Shown piece after piece: positions 14,203 through 21,996 of a DNA stretch of 22,296 bases (the first letter of the stretch is position 1; each line of letters begins with the position of its first letter). The notes beneath the pieces were generated by a model. That model did not search any database. It was not told where the DNA came from and saw nothing but the letters and a program-made list of their open reading frames with translations. A program made the translations under genes and the position numbers. The stretch is from Candidatus Bathyarchaeota archaeon RBG_13_60_20 (GTDB lineage: Archaea > Thermoproteota > Bathyarchaeia > TCS64): positions 1-22,296 of the forward strand of contig MEZG01000049.1 of NCBI GenBank assembly GCA_001775965.1, read 5' to 3'.

Positions 14203-15282
14203 TCAGGGCAGCCGGGGGCCCAGGGTGAGCTGCTCGCAGCCGTCCCCAGTGACCACCACGTTCTCCTCCAGCCTGACGCCGCCGTAGCCTGGGGCGTAGA
14301 TGCCGGGCTCCACGGTGAACAGCATGCCCTCCCTGAGAACGTGGTCGCTGGTCTTGGAGAGGTTGGGGACAGCGAAGCCGCTCAGGGGGTGGCCTAGGCT
14401 GTGGGGGTAGTCGGGGAAGCCGTGGTCGGCGAGGACCCTGCGGCTGATTGCGTCCAGGTCGCTGCACCTCGCGCCGGGCCTCACGGCCTCGGTGACGGCG
14501 GCCACGGCCCTGTCTACGGCCTCCAGCATCCGCTGCTTCCCTGGGTCCTTGCCCAGGATGTATGTGCGTGTCTCGTCGGCAGCGTACCCGTCTATCATGG
14601 GGCCCAGATCCACGAGCATGAACTCGCCGTCGCTGAGCCTCCGGCTCGTGGGCCAGCCGTGACTGTAGGCGGACCTGGGGCCCGTGGAGACGATGGTGGC
14701 GAAGCTTGTAAGCTCGGCCCCCTCCCTTCTCATGGCGTACTCAGCCTCGGCGGCTATCTCGTACTCGGTTGCTCCGGGCTTCATGGCCTCCCTGGCGGCG
14801 GTGCAGGCGAGGTCCGCGAGCCCGCTCACCTTCCTCTGGAGCCTGGCTTCCTCCGGGTAGAGGCCGTAGAAGACCTCGGGGACCAGGGTCTCAGCGACGT
14901 CCACCAGCTCCCCCCTCAGGTTCTCCTTCATGAAGCCGTAAGTGGTGTGGCTGAAGCCCTCCGACTGGACCCCAACCCTGGAGCCTTCCCTGAGGTGCGC
15001 GTTGCAGTGGTCAGTGATCTGTTTGTTTGCCTCGACCCTTGTCTTGATCTCCTCGACGGGAACCCAGGACTCCTCCCGTGTGCTGTTGATGTCCACGGAG
15101 TAGCAGAATAGGCGGGGCTCGCTGTCCAGGGGCACTATAAGGGCGGCGCCCGACGTGGTGTCGGCGATCCTCTTTAGCCTCTGCCCTCCCCCGAGGAGGT
15201 AGACCAAGTCGAGTTCCTGCTCCTGCATGAGCTTCCTCAGATGGCCATACCTTTTCCGGCAAAAGTCAACCGGCTTAGACAT
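14203..15282 (-). CDS. M24 family metallopeptidase (Xaa-Pro dipeptidase/aminopeptidase type)
   Basis: A cytosolic peptidase of 359 residues, probably acting on Xaa-Pro peptides. It has an N-terminal creatinase-like domain (about 1-145) and the C-terminal pita-bread domain with all five metal ligands: D225 (LVDLGP), D236 (ADETRT), H298 (SLGHPLSG), E325 (TVEPGIY) and E339 or E340 (VRLEENVVVT). Another conserved His is in AYSHGWPTSR. ATG 15282 is about 26 bases from the TATA-like box at 15304-15311, suggesting a leaderless mRNA. It is convergent with the ZIP gene, eight bases apart. Confidence 0.92.
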   Translation of the reverse strand: MSKPVDFCRKRYGHLRKLMQEQELDLVYLLGGGQRLKRIADTTSGAALIVPLDSEPRLFCYSVDINSTREESWVPVEEIKTRVEANKQITDHCNAHLREGSRVGVQSEGFSHTTYGFMKENLRGELVDVAETLVPEVFYGLYPEEARLQRKVSGLADLACTAAREAMKPGATEYEIAAEAEYAMRREGAELTSFATIVSTGPRSAYSHGWPTSRRLSDGEFMLVDLGPMIDGYAADETRTYILGKDPGKQRMLEAVDRAVAAVTEAVRPGARCSDLDAISRRVLADHGFPDYPHSLGHPLSGFAVPNLSKTSDHVLREGMLFTVEPGIYAPGYGGVRLEENVVVTGDGCEQLTLGPRLP

Positions 15283-15303
15283 GGGGTATGGTGTGTCTTG
15301 GAG

Positions 15304-15311
15304 GGTATAAA
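15304..15311 (-). promoter_or_regulatory. TATA box for the M24 peptidase gene
   Basis: The minus strand reads TTTATACC about 26 bases before ATG 15282. Confidence 0.5.
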
Positions 15312-15480
15312 GCAGTACAGGGAGGCCCAGCTTGATCGGCGGAGGTTGGCCTGGAGCTCATGTCGGGCGGGCGTGTCGTGGCGTTCCTGTGGGAGCTGTG
15401 TTCGTGGGTGATGGGGTGATCTAGCAGCTTTTACCTTTATGGTTTTTATCTGTGCAGTCAGTGTATCACGGCGAGGATGC

Positions 15481-15843
15481 ATGTCTAGTCAGATGAAGTA
15501 TTGTCAGAACTGTGGGGCTCAGATCCCCGCTAACTCTGCCTTCTGCGCAACGTGTGGAGCCAAGCAGGGCCCTAGGCAGCAGATGCCTCCGCCACCCCCG
15601 CCGCCAGGTCAGTACGATGCGCCGCAGCCAACCCAGTATGGGGCCCCGCCGGCGTACTATCCTCAACCGCCCATGAGGCAGAGCGTGAGCAACTTGTGGT
15701 ACCTTGCCCCCATACTTTTGGCGATCCTGGGAGGTGCTCTGGCGTGGTTCGTGAACAAAGACAAGGACCCTGAGAAGGCGAGGAACTTCCTAGTCGTGGG
15801 GGTCGTGATGACGGCCATCAACATCCTGCTGATGTACATGTAG
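15481..15843 (+). CDS. Zinc-ribbon membrane protein
   Basis: A 120-residue protein from ATG 15481 (MSSQMKYCQNCGAQIPANS). It carries an N-terminal zinc ribbon (CQNCGAQI, then FCATCGAK), a Pro/Gln/Tyr-rich linker (about 32-65) and two hydrophobic segments (about 70-90 and 101-120), the second ending at the C-terminus. The layout matches the many archaeal zinc-ribbon membrane proteins whose role is unknown. A TATA-like TTTTTATC lies about 36 bases upstream. A shorter start at Met5 is possible. Confidence 0.8.
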   Translation: MSSQMKYCQNCGAQIPANSAFCATCGAKQGPRQQMPPPPPPPGQYDAPQPTQYGAPPAYYPQPPMRQSVSNLWYLAPILLAILGGALAWFVNKDKDPEKARNFLVVGVVMTAINILLMYM

Positions 15844-15995
15844 ATGAGAGCAGGTAGCCCCCGGTCCTCACACGCCCCTTTTAGGGGGCGGGTCGGGTAC
15901 TATGGTTGTACCTTTGGATGATTTTTTTAGTATCTCGGGTTCGGCTTTTTTTGGGTTCGTTCTGGCGCCGTTCCGTGGGTGCCAATAGAGTTACC

Positions 15996-16405
15996 ATGGG
16001 CGGTTGCGAAGACTTTCGAGTGAGGACATACACCTTCACGGATGCGGAGAGGCATCTCCCCTACATGTGGCTGGGGGCGAGTTGGGGAGAGAGGGCGACA
16101 ACCATCTTCTCTCCACCTGGCTGTCGAGGGCGTGGAGGGGCTTGTCCAGGGATGTGCGCTGATGCTGCTCGCCATACGCTTGCTGAGGATGAAGGATGAT
16201 GAAAGGTCGTTCTGCTTCGTCGTGGGGCCGATACCGCTGAGCTACGACGCCCCGGAGTCGGAGTTACCTCGACGTGATTAGACGCCTGAAGGAGGCCAAC
16301 GACCCGGAGGCGTCCAATGTGGCGAGGCTAGAGGCCGCCGCTGAGGCGACGAGGAAGGCCCTTAAGCTGGGGGGAAGGCGAGGTGGCCCGCATTTCGCCA
16401 CATGA
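15996..16405 (+). pseudogene. Probable gene relic with frameshifts, unknown family
   Basis: No intact gene spans 15844-16462. Coding-like text runs through three frames: VRTYTFTDAERHLPYMWLGA (from about 16021), then LAVEGVEGLVQGCALMLLAI onward to SFCFVVGPIPLSYDAPESE (about 16105-16263), then, after one extra base near 16264, YLDVIRRLKEANDPEASNVA through to a stop at 16403-16405. The last two pieces join cleanly, the first less so. I do not recognise the family. It could also be chance open frames in GC-rich DNA. Confidence 0.35.
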
Positions 16406-16462
16406 GCTGTACTTGTCTTCAGTATGGTTTATCTGTATGTGCGTACAATGTGTGTTCAGGTG

Positions 16463-16690
16463 ATGTGTACGAGTAACGTGACCATAAGGGTCCCCGAGGA
16501 CCTGAAGCGTAGGATGGAGGAGCACCGGGGAGTCAACTGGAGCGAGGTGGCTAGGAGGGCCTTCGAGGACACCGTCCAGCGGCAAGAGATGAGACAGGCG
16601 GCGGAGGAGATCAGGGAACTGAGGAAGCGGAGCAGCCCTGAGTGGGACGGCGCGGCGGAGATAAGGAGATGGAGAGACGCGGCGAGGTAG
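16463..16690 (+). CDS. vapB: VapB-type antitoxin (ribbon-helix-helix)
   Basis: An antitoxin of 75 residues from ATG 16463. The N-terminal ribbon-helix-helix DNA-binding fold is plain: SNVTIRVPEDLKRRMEEHRG, then VNWSEVARRAFEDTV. A charged C-terminal helix and tail (SSPEWDGAAEIRRWRDAAR) would wrap the toxin active site. A TATA-like TTTATC lies about 31 bases upstream, and in-frame upstream codons overlap it, so the later ATG is preferred. The gene overlaps vapC by 22 bases, as usual for such pairs. Members repress their own promoter. Confidence 0.85.
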   Translation: MCTSNVTIRVPEDLKRRMEEHRGVNWSEVARRAFEDTVQRQEMRQAAEEIRELRKRSSPEWDGAAEIRRWRDAAR

Positions 16691-17091
16691 TCCTGGACAG
16701 CTCCGTAGCGGTGAAGTGGTTCAGCCAGGAGCAGGGCTCCGATGAGGCTCTGCAGCTATTAGATTTGCACGTGGAGGGGTCAGTCAGGCTTTGGGTGGTG
16801 GACTTGGCTTACTCCGAGGTGGCCAACGCGTTAAGGTACAACCCCCGCTTCGACCTGGATGGGCTCAGGAGGGCCGTTGAGCGCATGTATAGGCTTCACA
16901 TGGGGACAAAGCCTGTGGCCGAGACGCTGCTAGAAAGGGCGGCCGAGATCGCCTACAAAGGCGATGTGACAATATACGACGCGCTGCCTGTGGCGCTGGC
17001 TCAGGACATGGGAACAGTGTGCGTGACGGGCGATGTGAAAACTCAGTTGAGCAGACTTGCACCCATAGGGTATCCCGTGGAGCCATTGTAA
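16669..17091 (+). CDS. vapC: VapC-type PIN-domain toxin ribonuclease
   Basis: A toxin of 140 residues from ATG 16669. The PIN-domain acidic residues are D10 (VVLDSSVAVKWF), E50 (AYSEVANAL), D104 (TIYDALPVALA) and D122 (VTGDVKT), so the site looks intact. The family cleaves RNA, often tRNA or rRNA, with metal ions. It is cotranscribed with and overlaps the antitoxin gene. Confidence 0.92.
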   Translation: MERRGEVVLDSSVAVKWFSQEQGSDEALQLLDLHVEGSVRLWVVDLAYSEVANALRYNPRFDLDGLRRAVERMYRLHMGTKPVAETLLERAAEIAYKGDVTIYDALPVALAQDMGTVCVTGDVKTQLSRLAPIGYPVEPL

Positions 17092-17143
17092 GAACGCTTC
17101 AGACGGTGTTAGACACCTTAGTTAAAGACTACACGGATTGAGT

Positions 17144-17647
17144 TCAGTAAACGTGTGGGATGAGCCTCCATGTGCGCGCCATGTACTCCCCGTACTCGTC
17201 GCCGCACTCCTCCAGCATCATCCTCTCCTCCCGCCGAATCCTCACGAGCAGGAACGCGCTTCCGAGGAGGACCAGGGCGAACCCGTAGCCGCTGGCCAGG
17301 ATGAGGGTGAACCCCAGGTTCCTGGTGATCTCTCCCAGGTAAAGGGGGTGCCTTATGCGCCTGTAGAGGCCATCCGTGACGAGGCGCTGGGCCTCCACTG
17401 TGACGAGGCGTGAGCTGCCTAGCATGGTGAGGCCGGCCCTCATGAGCTGCCTCCTACTCATGAACCTGAGGTAGCCGCCGAAGAGTAGCATGGCCAGGCC
17501 CAGGAGGTTCACCGGGCCAAAATGGAATCCTAGTCCCTGGATGACGGTGAAGTCGTAGACGGCTGCCGCGAACCCGAGCAGCGTCAGGGACATGAAGGGC
17601 ACCACGGCCCAGTCCTCCCTCAGCCCCAGCCTCTTCGCCCCGCTCAA
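17144..17647 (-). CDS. ICMT-like membrane methyltransferase (second copy)
   Basis: A protein of 167 residues with about four to five membrane segments. The C-terminal half has the ICMT/PEMT motif: LVTDGLYRRIRHPLYLGEI, then a hydrophobic hairpin, then REERMMLEECGDEYGEYMAR and WRLIP. It starts at TTG 17647 with GGTGA upstream as ribosome-binding site. It lies 75 bases downstream of, and on the same strand as, the toroid protein gene, so the two may form a unit. It is longer than the copy at 9264-9614 because of an extra N-terminal membrane region. The substrate is unknown; prenyl-Cys or lipids are the family options. Confidence 0.82.
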   Translation of the reverse strand: MSGAKRLGLREDWAVVPFMSLTLLGFAAAVYDFTVIQGLGFHFGPVNLLGLAMLLFGGYLRFMSRRQLMRAGLTMLGSSRLVTVEAQRLVTDGLYRRIRHPLYLGEITRNLGFTLILASGYGFALVLLGSAFLLVRIRREERMMLEECGDEYGEYMARTWRLIPHVY

Positions 17648-17722
17648 CCGGTCACCTTCATTGTACCTTGAGTGTGTTTCTCTTTACCTCTCCTCATAAC
17701 GCTTGCCGGAAATTGCTGAAGC

Positions 17723-18766
17723 TTACATCGTTCTCAGGAAGCCACGCTCGGCCCGCGCCGCCCAGTACGTGAGCCAGTCGTGCTCAATCATGTGGAAGAG
17801 CCTGTACCTCATGACCCTCGCGTCGCCGCCGTCCAGCTTACGGCTCATTTTCGAGACCGGCTTACCCGTGTAGCGGAAGCAGTCCTCGCCCGGGTCGTGC
17901 ATGGTCTCAAGCCAGTCAGTTAGGACCCTGATGGAAGGCTGCTCGGGGTCGAAGCCCATCTCCCCGAGCATCACAAGCTCCCTCACCGTGTCGTGGCCGT
18001 GCCAGAAGAAGCGCCGAATCTCCTCAGGCCTCTTCCGGTCCAAGTGCCACAGTATAAAGCCCAGCGCCTCCCTCAGGGGCTCCCTGTACTCCCGGATGCC
18101 CGAATGGTGGAGGGCGCTTGCGGCGAAGTAGCTCACCCAGGGACAGCTCCTACCCCACACCTTATAGGGCGCCGCCGTGGCGTCCCTGTGGCCCTCCTGG
18201 ACCCAGCCCCCGTCCTCCCTCTGCCACCTCAGCAGCAGGTCCCAGGGCCTCACCATCCTCTGGTTCGAGGCGAAACCGACCCTGGCGAGGCCATCCATCT
18301 GGACGCTCATCCTGCACGGCACGTTTCGGGGGTTCTCGTCGTAATCGGCCACCGTGAAGGGGGCCCTGGTCTCGGACAGCACCCCGTTAGGCCTCCTCCA
18401 CAGCATGACCCACTCGCAGGCCCTCATGACGCGGGGGTCCTCCACGGTGTACCCCATGTCGCCCAGGATGGACAGCAACCACACCGTGGTGACGTACTTG
18501 GGGCTCACGGGCGTGTAGCCACCCATGGGCAGGTAGCTCGGCTTGGGCGCCCACGGCCCCCCGTCACACCACGAGCCGTCGGGCCGCTGCTTGCCGAATA
18601 TCTCGGCACCCACGGGGTCCCCCTGGGCCGCCTCCCACAGCTCCCTGGCCGCGGGGGACGCCCGGTCGTAACCCAGCAGGTGGACCTTGGTGAGGTACCT
18701 GACGGGCGCGGAGCCGTGGCGCATCAGCCAGGCCACGCACCGCTCCAGCTGGGCCTCTGTCAGCAT
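17723..18766 (-). CDS. Alpha/alpha-toroid protein, prenyltransferase/squalene cyclase-like
   Basis: A protein of 347 residues from ATG 18766, a start favoured by the TATA-like box at 18796-18803; the frame is open upstream but runs across the promoter region. It shows repeats typical of the terpenoid cyclase/protein prenyltransferase toroid: KQRPDGSWCDGGPWAP (about 59-74) and RWQREDGGWVQEG (about 181-192), with helix-rich spacers such as TTVWLLSILGDMGY. No DxDD cyclase acid is evident. A GEDCFRYTG segment (about 293-301) offers an Asp-Cys pair and HMIEHDWLTYW follows, but I cannot assign zinc ligands. No signal peptide. The reaction is unknown. Confidence 0.7.
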   Translation of the reverse strand: MLTEAQLERCVAWLMRHGSAPVRYLTKVHLLGYDRASPAARELWEAAQGDPVGAEIFGKQRPDGSWCDGGPWAPKPSYLPMGGYTPVSPKYVTTVWLLSILGDMGYTVEDPRVMRACEWVMLWRRPNGVLSETRAPFTVADYDENPRNVPCRMSVQMDGLARVGFASNQRMVRPWDLLLRWQREDGGWVQEGHRDATAAPYKVWGRSCPWVSYFAASALHHSGIREYREPLREALGFILWHLDRKRPEEIRRFFWHGHDTVRELVMLGEMGFDPEQPSIRVLTDWLETMHDPGEDCFRYTGKPVSKMSRKLDGGDARVMRYRLFHMIEHDWLTYWAARAERGFLRTM

Positions 18767-18795
18767 GAGCCTCTGGGATGGGTGGGGGGCGTGAA

Positions 18796-18843
18796 TGTAA
18801 TAAGGTTTCCAGTGATGCCCTGGGGGCTCACGGCCCTTATATC
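18796..18843. promoter_or_regulatory. Divergent promoters of the toroid and GNAT genes
   Basis: TTATTACA (minus strand, 18796-18803) lies about 34 bases before ATG 18766. CTTATATC (plus strand, 18836-18843) lies about 34 before ATG 18873. Confidence 0.45.
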
Positions 18844-18872
18844 GCCAGGGGCCATCGTCATAGTGGGGCTCA

Positions 18873-19349
18873 ATGGACAGTAAGGGAGTCGAGGTCCGAG
18901 AGCTGAGGGGCAGGCGCGAGGCGGAGGCGTGCGCGTCCATGATGGCCGCGTCCGAGCCGTGGACCACGCTGGGGCGGGGCTACGAGGAGCAGTTGAGCAT
19001 CGTCACGGACCCGTCCCGCGAGGTCTACGTGACCGTCGCGGGGGACGAGGTCATCGGCCTCGTCGTCATAGAGATGAATGGCTCGCTAAAGGGGTACCTC
19101 AAGTCCATATGCGTGGCCCCCGGCCGCAGGGGCACGGGCATCGGGTCCAGGCTCATGGCCTTCGCCGAGGAGCGGATACTCGGCGAGACGCCCAACGTGT
19201 TCCTCTGCGTCTCCGACTTCAACGAGGGGGCGCGCAGGTTCTACAGGCATCGGGGCTACGAGGAGGTGGGGAAGCTCAGGGACTACGTGGTGGGGGGCCG
19301 ATCAGAGATGCTCATGAGGAAGACCGTGGGCCCCCTGGCCGGCCGCTAG
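18873..19349 (+). CDS. GNAT family N-acetyltransferase
   Basis: A protein of 158 residues. The acetyl-CoA pyrophosphate loop is VAPGRRGTGIGSRLMAFAEE (motif A, about 87-106), preceded by the strand GYLKSICV. Motif B is DFNEGARRFYRHRGYEEVG. The N-terminus (VEVRELRGRREAEACASMM) is the usual substrate-side part. It is a typical single-domain GNAT; the acceptor could be a protein N-terminus, an amine or an antibiotic-like molecule. A second, more divergent GNAT follows. Confidence 0.9.
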   Translation: MDSKGVEVRELRGRREAEACASMMAASEPWTTLGRGYEEQLSIVTDPSREVYVTVAGDEVIGLVVIEMNGSLKGYLKSICVAPGRRGTGIGSRLMAFAEERILGETPNVFLCVSDFNEGARRFYRHRGYEEVGKLRDYVVGGRSEMLMRKTVGPLAGR

Positions 19350-19368
19350 GCGCCGGCCCTATCCAACA

Positions 19369-19378
19369 TTTATTATAT
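19369..19378 (+). promoter_or_regulatory. TATA box for the second GNAT gene
   Basis: TTTATTATAT, centred 27 bases before ATG 19401. It sets the start at that Met and not at the upstream ATG 19380, which adjoins the box. Confidence 0.5.
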
Positions 19379-19400
19379 GTTTGTGGCTAATATCTTTGAA

Positions 19401-19955
19401 ATGCCTGGGGCCCCACCTTTTAGAGATGCGAAGCGGTCGGCAGAGGCCAGGCTCAGCGGGGCGCTAGATGGAGCCTGCTCCGTGGAGGTGAGCCACGCCC
19501 TCAGCGATGCGCAGAGGGGCACTATCCTCGCCATCGACGACGTGATGTTCAGGGAGGAGCTCAGGTACACCCGGGCCGAGCTGGAGGAGCGCTCCCACCG
19601 CCCTGGGTTCACCTGCTTCCTCCTCTCCCTGGAGGGTAAGCCCATAGCCTACGACTACGGGTACGACGACGATGAGCCCGGCGCCTTCTACTCGGACAGC
19701 GCGGCGACCCTCATAGAGCGCAGGGGCGTAGGCTCCACCCTCTCGGCCCTAGAGGCCGTATACTGCTACGGGCGAGGTTACAGGCGCGTGAAGCTTTCCA
19801 CGGAGGAGAGGGACGAGGTGGGGAGGGCCCTCAGACGGTACTGGGAGCGGTTCGGGTTCACTGTGATCTCCACCGACGAGGACGACAACATTGTGATGGT
19901 AATGGAGCTCACCACGGAAGCCGTGGTGGGGCTCCATGGCAAGTACATAGCCTGA
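19401..19955 (+). CDS. GNAT-like acetyltransferase, divergent
   Basis: A protein of 184 residues from ATG 19401. The core reads like a GNAT: FTCFLLSLEGKPIAYDYGYD (the strand before the site), then ATLIERRGVGSTLSALEAVY, where RRGVGS replaces the usual RxxGxG/A loop, then YRRVKLSTEERDEVGRALRRYWERFGFTVI. An N-terminal stretch (SAEARLSGALDGACS) adds about 50 residues over a minimal GNAT. It lies 52 bases after the first GNAT gene (stop to start) with its own promoter. The substrate is unknown. Confidence 0.72.
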   Translation: MPGAPPFRDAKRSAEARLSGALDGACSVEVSHALSDAQRGTILAIDDVMFREELRYTRAELEERSHRPGFTCFLLSLEGKPIAYDYGYDDDEPGAFYSDSAATLIERRGVGSTLSALEAVYCYGRGYRRVKLSTEERDEVGRALRRYWERFGFTVISTDEDDNIVMVMELTTEAVVGLHGKYIA

Positions 19956-19962
19956 GGCCAAG

Positions 19963-19974
19963 CCTTATCAGGCG
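19963..19974 (+). repeat. CCTTATCAGGCG element, copy 1 (cupin promoter region)
   Basis: This 12-base sequence recurs exactly at 20382-20393. Within it GCCT (with the preceding base here) and AGGC form short inverted arms around TATC. It lies about 33 bases before the cupin ATG, where a TATA box belongs. Confidence 0.5.
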
Positions 19975-20000
19975 TATGCAGAGATAGAACCTGGTTCAAG

Positions 20001-20348
20001 ATGAAGGTCGTTAAACCAGGCTCTCACCCGAGGCTTGAGACGGTGAAGGGCCGCAGCGGCGAGATAGTAATCGTTGGCGAGAAGGCGATGATGATGAGGC
20101 TCACTGTGGAGCCCGGCGTGCCGACGCCGCCCCACAGCCACCCCCACGAGCAGATGGGCCTCGTCCTGGAGGGCGAGGGCACCCTCTACATAGGCGACGA
20201 GTCCACGCACATCGTAGCGGGCACCAGCTTCTGGGTGCCCCCCGACGCGCCTCATAACTTCGACGCCACGGGGGGCGGGCCCGCGGTGCTGGTGGAGTGC
20301 TTCGCGCCGCCCAGGGAGGACTACTTAAGGCAGGTAGGCATGGCCTAG
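20001..20348 (+). CDS. Cupin-domain protein
   Basis: A small single-domain cupin of 115 residues. Motif 1 is PPHSHPHEQMGLVLEGEG (H45, H47, H49 or Q51, ending in G58/G60), and motif 2 is GTSFWVPPDAPHNF (H85). The three His and the Gln/Glu could bind one metal. The tail (FAPPREDYLRQVGMA) matches the cupin_2 type found with sugar or small-acid metabolism. No neighbour reveals its substrate. ATG 20001 is about 33 bases from the CCTTATCAGG element. Confidence 0.9.
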   Translation: MKVVKPGSHPRLETVKGRSGEIVIVGEKAMMMRLTVEPGVPTPPHSHPHEQMGLVLEGEGTLYIGDESTHIVAGTSFWVPPDAPHNFDATGGGPAVLVECFAPPREDYLRQVGMA

Positions 20349-20549
20349 AAGCCTACCCCAAGGGGCCGCCTGCCATCTAAACCTTATCAGGCGAGACAGT
20401 CTATCGACAGCGAAACAAAATAATGTAGACGCGATTGAGGCTGGAACACGAAGGACTTTCGCAGTACGTATTCACCAGGTTCACTAGACCAAGCTCACTT
20501 AACCCGGGTAATCCAGCCCATTAATAGGAGGCCGGCATTGAAGAGCGGC
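20349..20549. other. Intergenic region with an orphan copy of the cupin promoter motif
   Basis: A 201-base stretch between the convergent ends of the cupin and dipeptidase genes, so no protein-gene promoter is expected. It contains the second CCTTATCAGGCG (20382-20393), then AT-rich sequence (AACAAAATAATG) and no reading frame I can support. A small RNA starting near 20405 is possible but unproven; I see no clear C/D or H/ACA boxes. Confidence 0.4.
20382..20393 (+). repeat. CCTTATCAGGCG element, copy 2
   Basis: Exact copy of 19963-19974, with three more bases matching apart from one change upstream (AAR). No gene starts downstream on the plus strand. Confidence 0.5.
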
Positions 20550-21557
20550 TCAGTCGCAGACGTGTTTGATGAGTCTCATGTGGTTGCCGCCCAGTATCTT
20601 CCTCACGTCGTCCTCGGTGTAACCCCGTTTCAGAAGCTCCGCCGTTATGCAGGGTATCCTGGTGGCGTCCTCCAAGCCCGCGGGGGTCGAGGGTATGCCG
20701 TCGAAGTCGCTGCCCAGGCCCACGTGGCCGGGGCCGACCAGCTCCACGACGTGGTCTATGTGGTCCACGACGGCCTCCAGCGTCGCCTTTGTCGGGTGGA
20801 CGAAGGCGGGCGCGAAGTTCATGCCCATGACGCCCCCGTTCCCGGCCAAGGCCCTGATCATGTCGTCCGTCATGTTCCTGGGGTGGTCGCAGACAGCCCT
20901 GCAGTTGCTGTGGCTTGCAATGACGTGGGCCCGGGTCAGCTCCATGACATCCCAGAAACCCTCGTCGTTGAGGTGGCTCACGTCCACGACCACGCCCAGC
21001 CTGTTGAGCTCCCCTACGGCCTGGGCCCCCATCTCGCTGAGGCGGCCCCCAGTGCGCATGTCCGCGATGCCGTCGGCCAGCTCGTTCCTGGCGCTGTGGA
21101 CGAGGCCCACCATACGCACACCCAGCCTGTGGAAGACTTGGAGCATCTCGATGCTGCCCTCCAGCACGTCGCAGCCCTCGATGCTGAGCATTGCGGCCAC
21201 CCTCCCCGCCCTCTTGGCCTCCGCGATCTCGCTGCTCCTGGTCACCGGCACCACTGCGTCGGGGTTGGCCTCACACTCAGCGTAGAATCTGCCGATCATC
21301 TCCAAAGCCGTCCTGACGCTGTGGCTGGGCGTTCTGCCCCGCTCCCCGCTTATGGCGAAGACCTGGCACGTGACGCCACCCTCCAGAAGCCTGGGAACGT
21401 CGATGTGACCCAGGCTGCTGCGGGCGACCATGCCCACCTTACTGCGGTCGGCCCACATGCTGTCCCGCGGCCGGGTGAAGACCGGCATAAGGCACTTCAG
21501 GGTGTCGCAGTGGGTGTCAACTACCACTGATCCTCTGTGAAGCTCCAGGTAGTCCAT
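20550..21557 (-). CDS. Membrane dipeptidase family (peptidase M19)
   Basis: A protein of 335 residues of the renal-dipeptidase family, a TIM-barrel metallo-hydrolase that splits dipeptides, often with D-residues. The zinc ligands are visible: H16 and D18 (VDTHCDTL), E127 (LSIEGCD), H195 (VDVSHLND) and H216 (ASHSNCR), plus D284 (LGSDFDGIP). There is no signal peptide, so it acts in the cytoplasm. The length is normal for prokaryotic members. ATG 21557 is 29 bases from a TATA box. Confidence 0.94.
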   Translation of the reverse strand: MDYLELHRGSVVVDTHCDTLKCLMPVFTRPRDSMWADRSKVGMVARSSLGHIDVPRLLEGGVTCQVFAISGERGRTPSHSVRTALEMIGRFYAECEANPDAVVPVTRSSEIAEAKRAGRVAAMLSIEGCDVLEGSIEMLQVFHRLGVRMVGLVHSARNELADGIADMRTGGRLSEMGAQAVGELNRLGVVVDVSHLNDEGFWDVMELTRAHVIASHSNCRAVCDHPRNMTDDMIRALAGNGGVMGMNFAPAFVHPTKATLEAVVDHIDHVVELVGPGHVGLGSDFDGIPSTPAGLEDATRIPCITAELLKRGYTEDDVRKILGGNHMRLIKHVCD

Positions 21558-21580
21558 GGGCTATGAATCGGCACCCGGAG

Positions 21581-21590
21581 ATATAATAAG
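21581..21590 (-). promoter_or_regulatory. TATA box for the dipeptidase gene
   Basis: The minus strand reads CTTATTATAT, centred 29 bases before ATG 21557; a leaderless mRNA is likely. Confidence 0.5.
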
Positions 21591-21605
21591 GCTGGCGGGG
21601 GCCGC

Positions 21606-21935
21606 CTAGATGACGAACCTGTTCTGCTCGTCCTCGCGCTGCTTACCCAGCCCCTTGACCATGCCCTGGTTGGTTACGTCCATATCGTACTCTATAAAGC
21701 GGACGACCATGTCGGATATCGTGTCGCTCATCTCCTGGAGCTCGTCCCTGGTGAACTGGCTCATAACCTCGGGGCTGTTCACCCACTGCATCCAGCCCCC
21801 CAGGCTCTGGCTCAGGGCCCCGAAGCTGAACCTCATGGCTTTCAGCAGGTCCAAGCGGTCCATGTCCCTGCTCCCCTTGAGCATCCTGAGCTGCTCGATG
21901 GTCTTCTCGCTGCGGTCGATCCAGGTGCTGTTCAT
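21606..21935 (-). CDS. Archaeal conserved helical protein, DUF2153-like
   Basis: A protein of 109 residues, almost wholly alpha-helical by appearance. Features are the N-terminal WIDRSEKTIEQLRML, the central LGGWMQWVNSPEVMSQFTRD and the C-terminal VVRFIEYDMDVTNQG. The GW-x-W-x-NP and FIEYD pieces recall DUF2153, a small archaeal family of unknown function; this is from memory and not checked. A TATA-like TTTAAT (about 21968-21973) lies about 35 bases upstream, divergent from the tRNA promoter. Confidence 0.65.
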   Translation of the reverse strand: MNSTWIDRSEKTIEQLRMLKGSRDMDRLDLLKAMRFSFGALSQSLGGWMQWVNSPEVMSQFTRDELQEMSDTISDMVVRFIEYDMDVTNQGMVKGLGKQREDEQNRFVI

Positions 21936-21996
21936 GTCATTACCTGGGATAGAATCTTTCGGCGGGTATTAAACTGTGTGGAGGCCCCGTCGAACA

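Noticed and set aside
17993..18883. A 296-codon open frame on the plus strand
   Set aside because: Antisense to the toroid protein gene; very Pro/Gly/His-rich with no recognisable domain, and it would run across the divergent promoter region.
20538..21530. A 330-codon open frame on the plus strand, with AGGAGG before its TTG
   Set aside because: It lies fully antisense to the M19 dipeptidase, whose metal ligands are all present. The translation is low-complexity His/Val/Ala-rich text typical of an antisense frame in GC-rich DNA.
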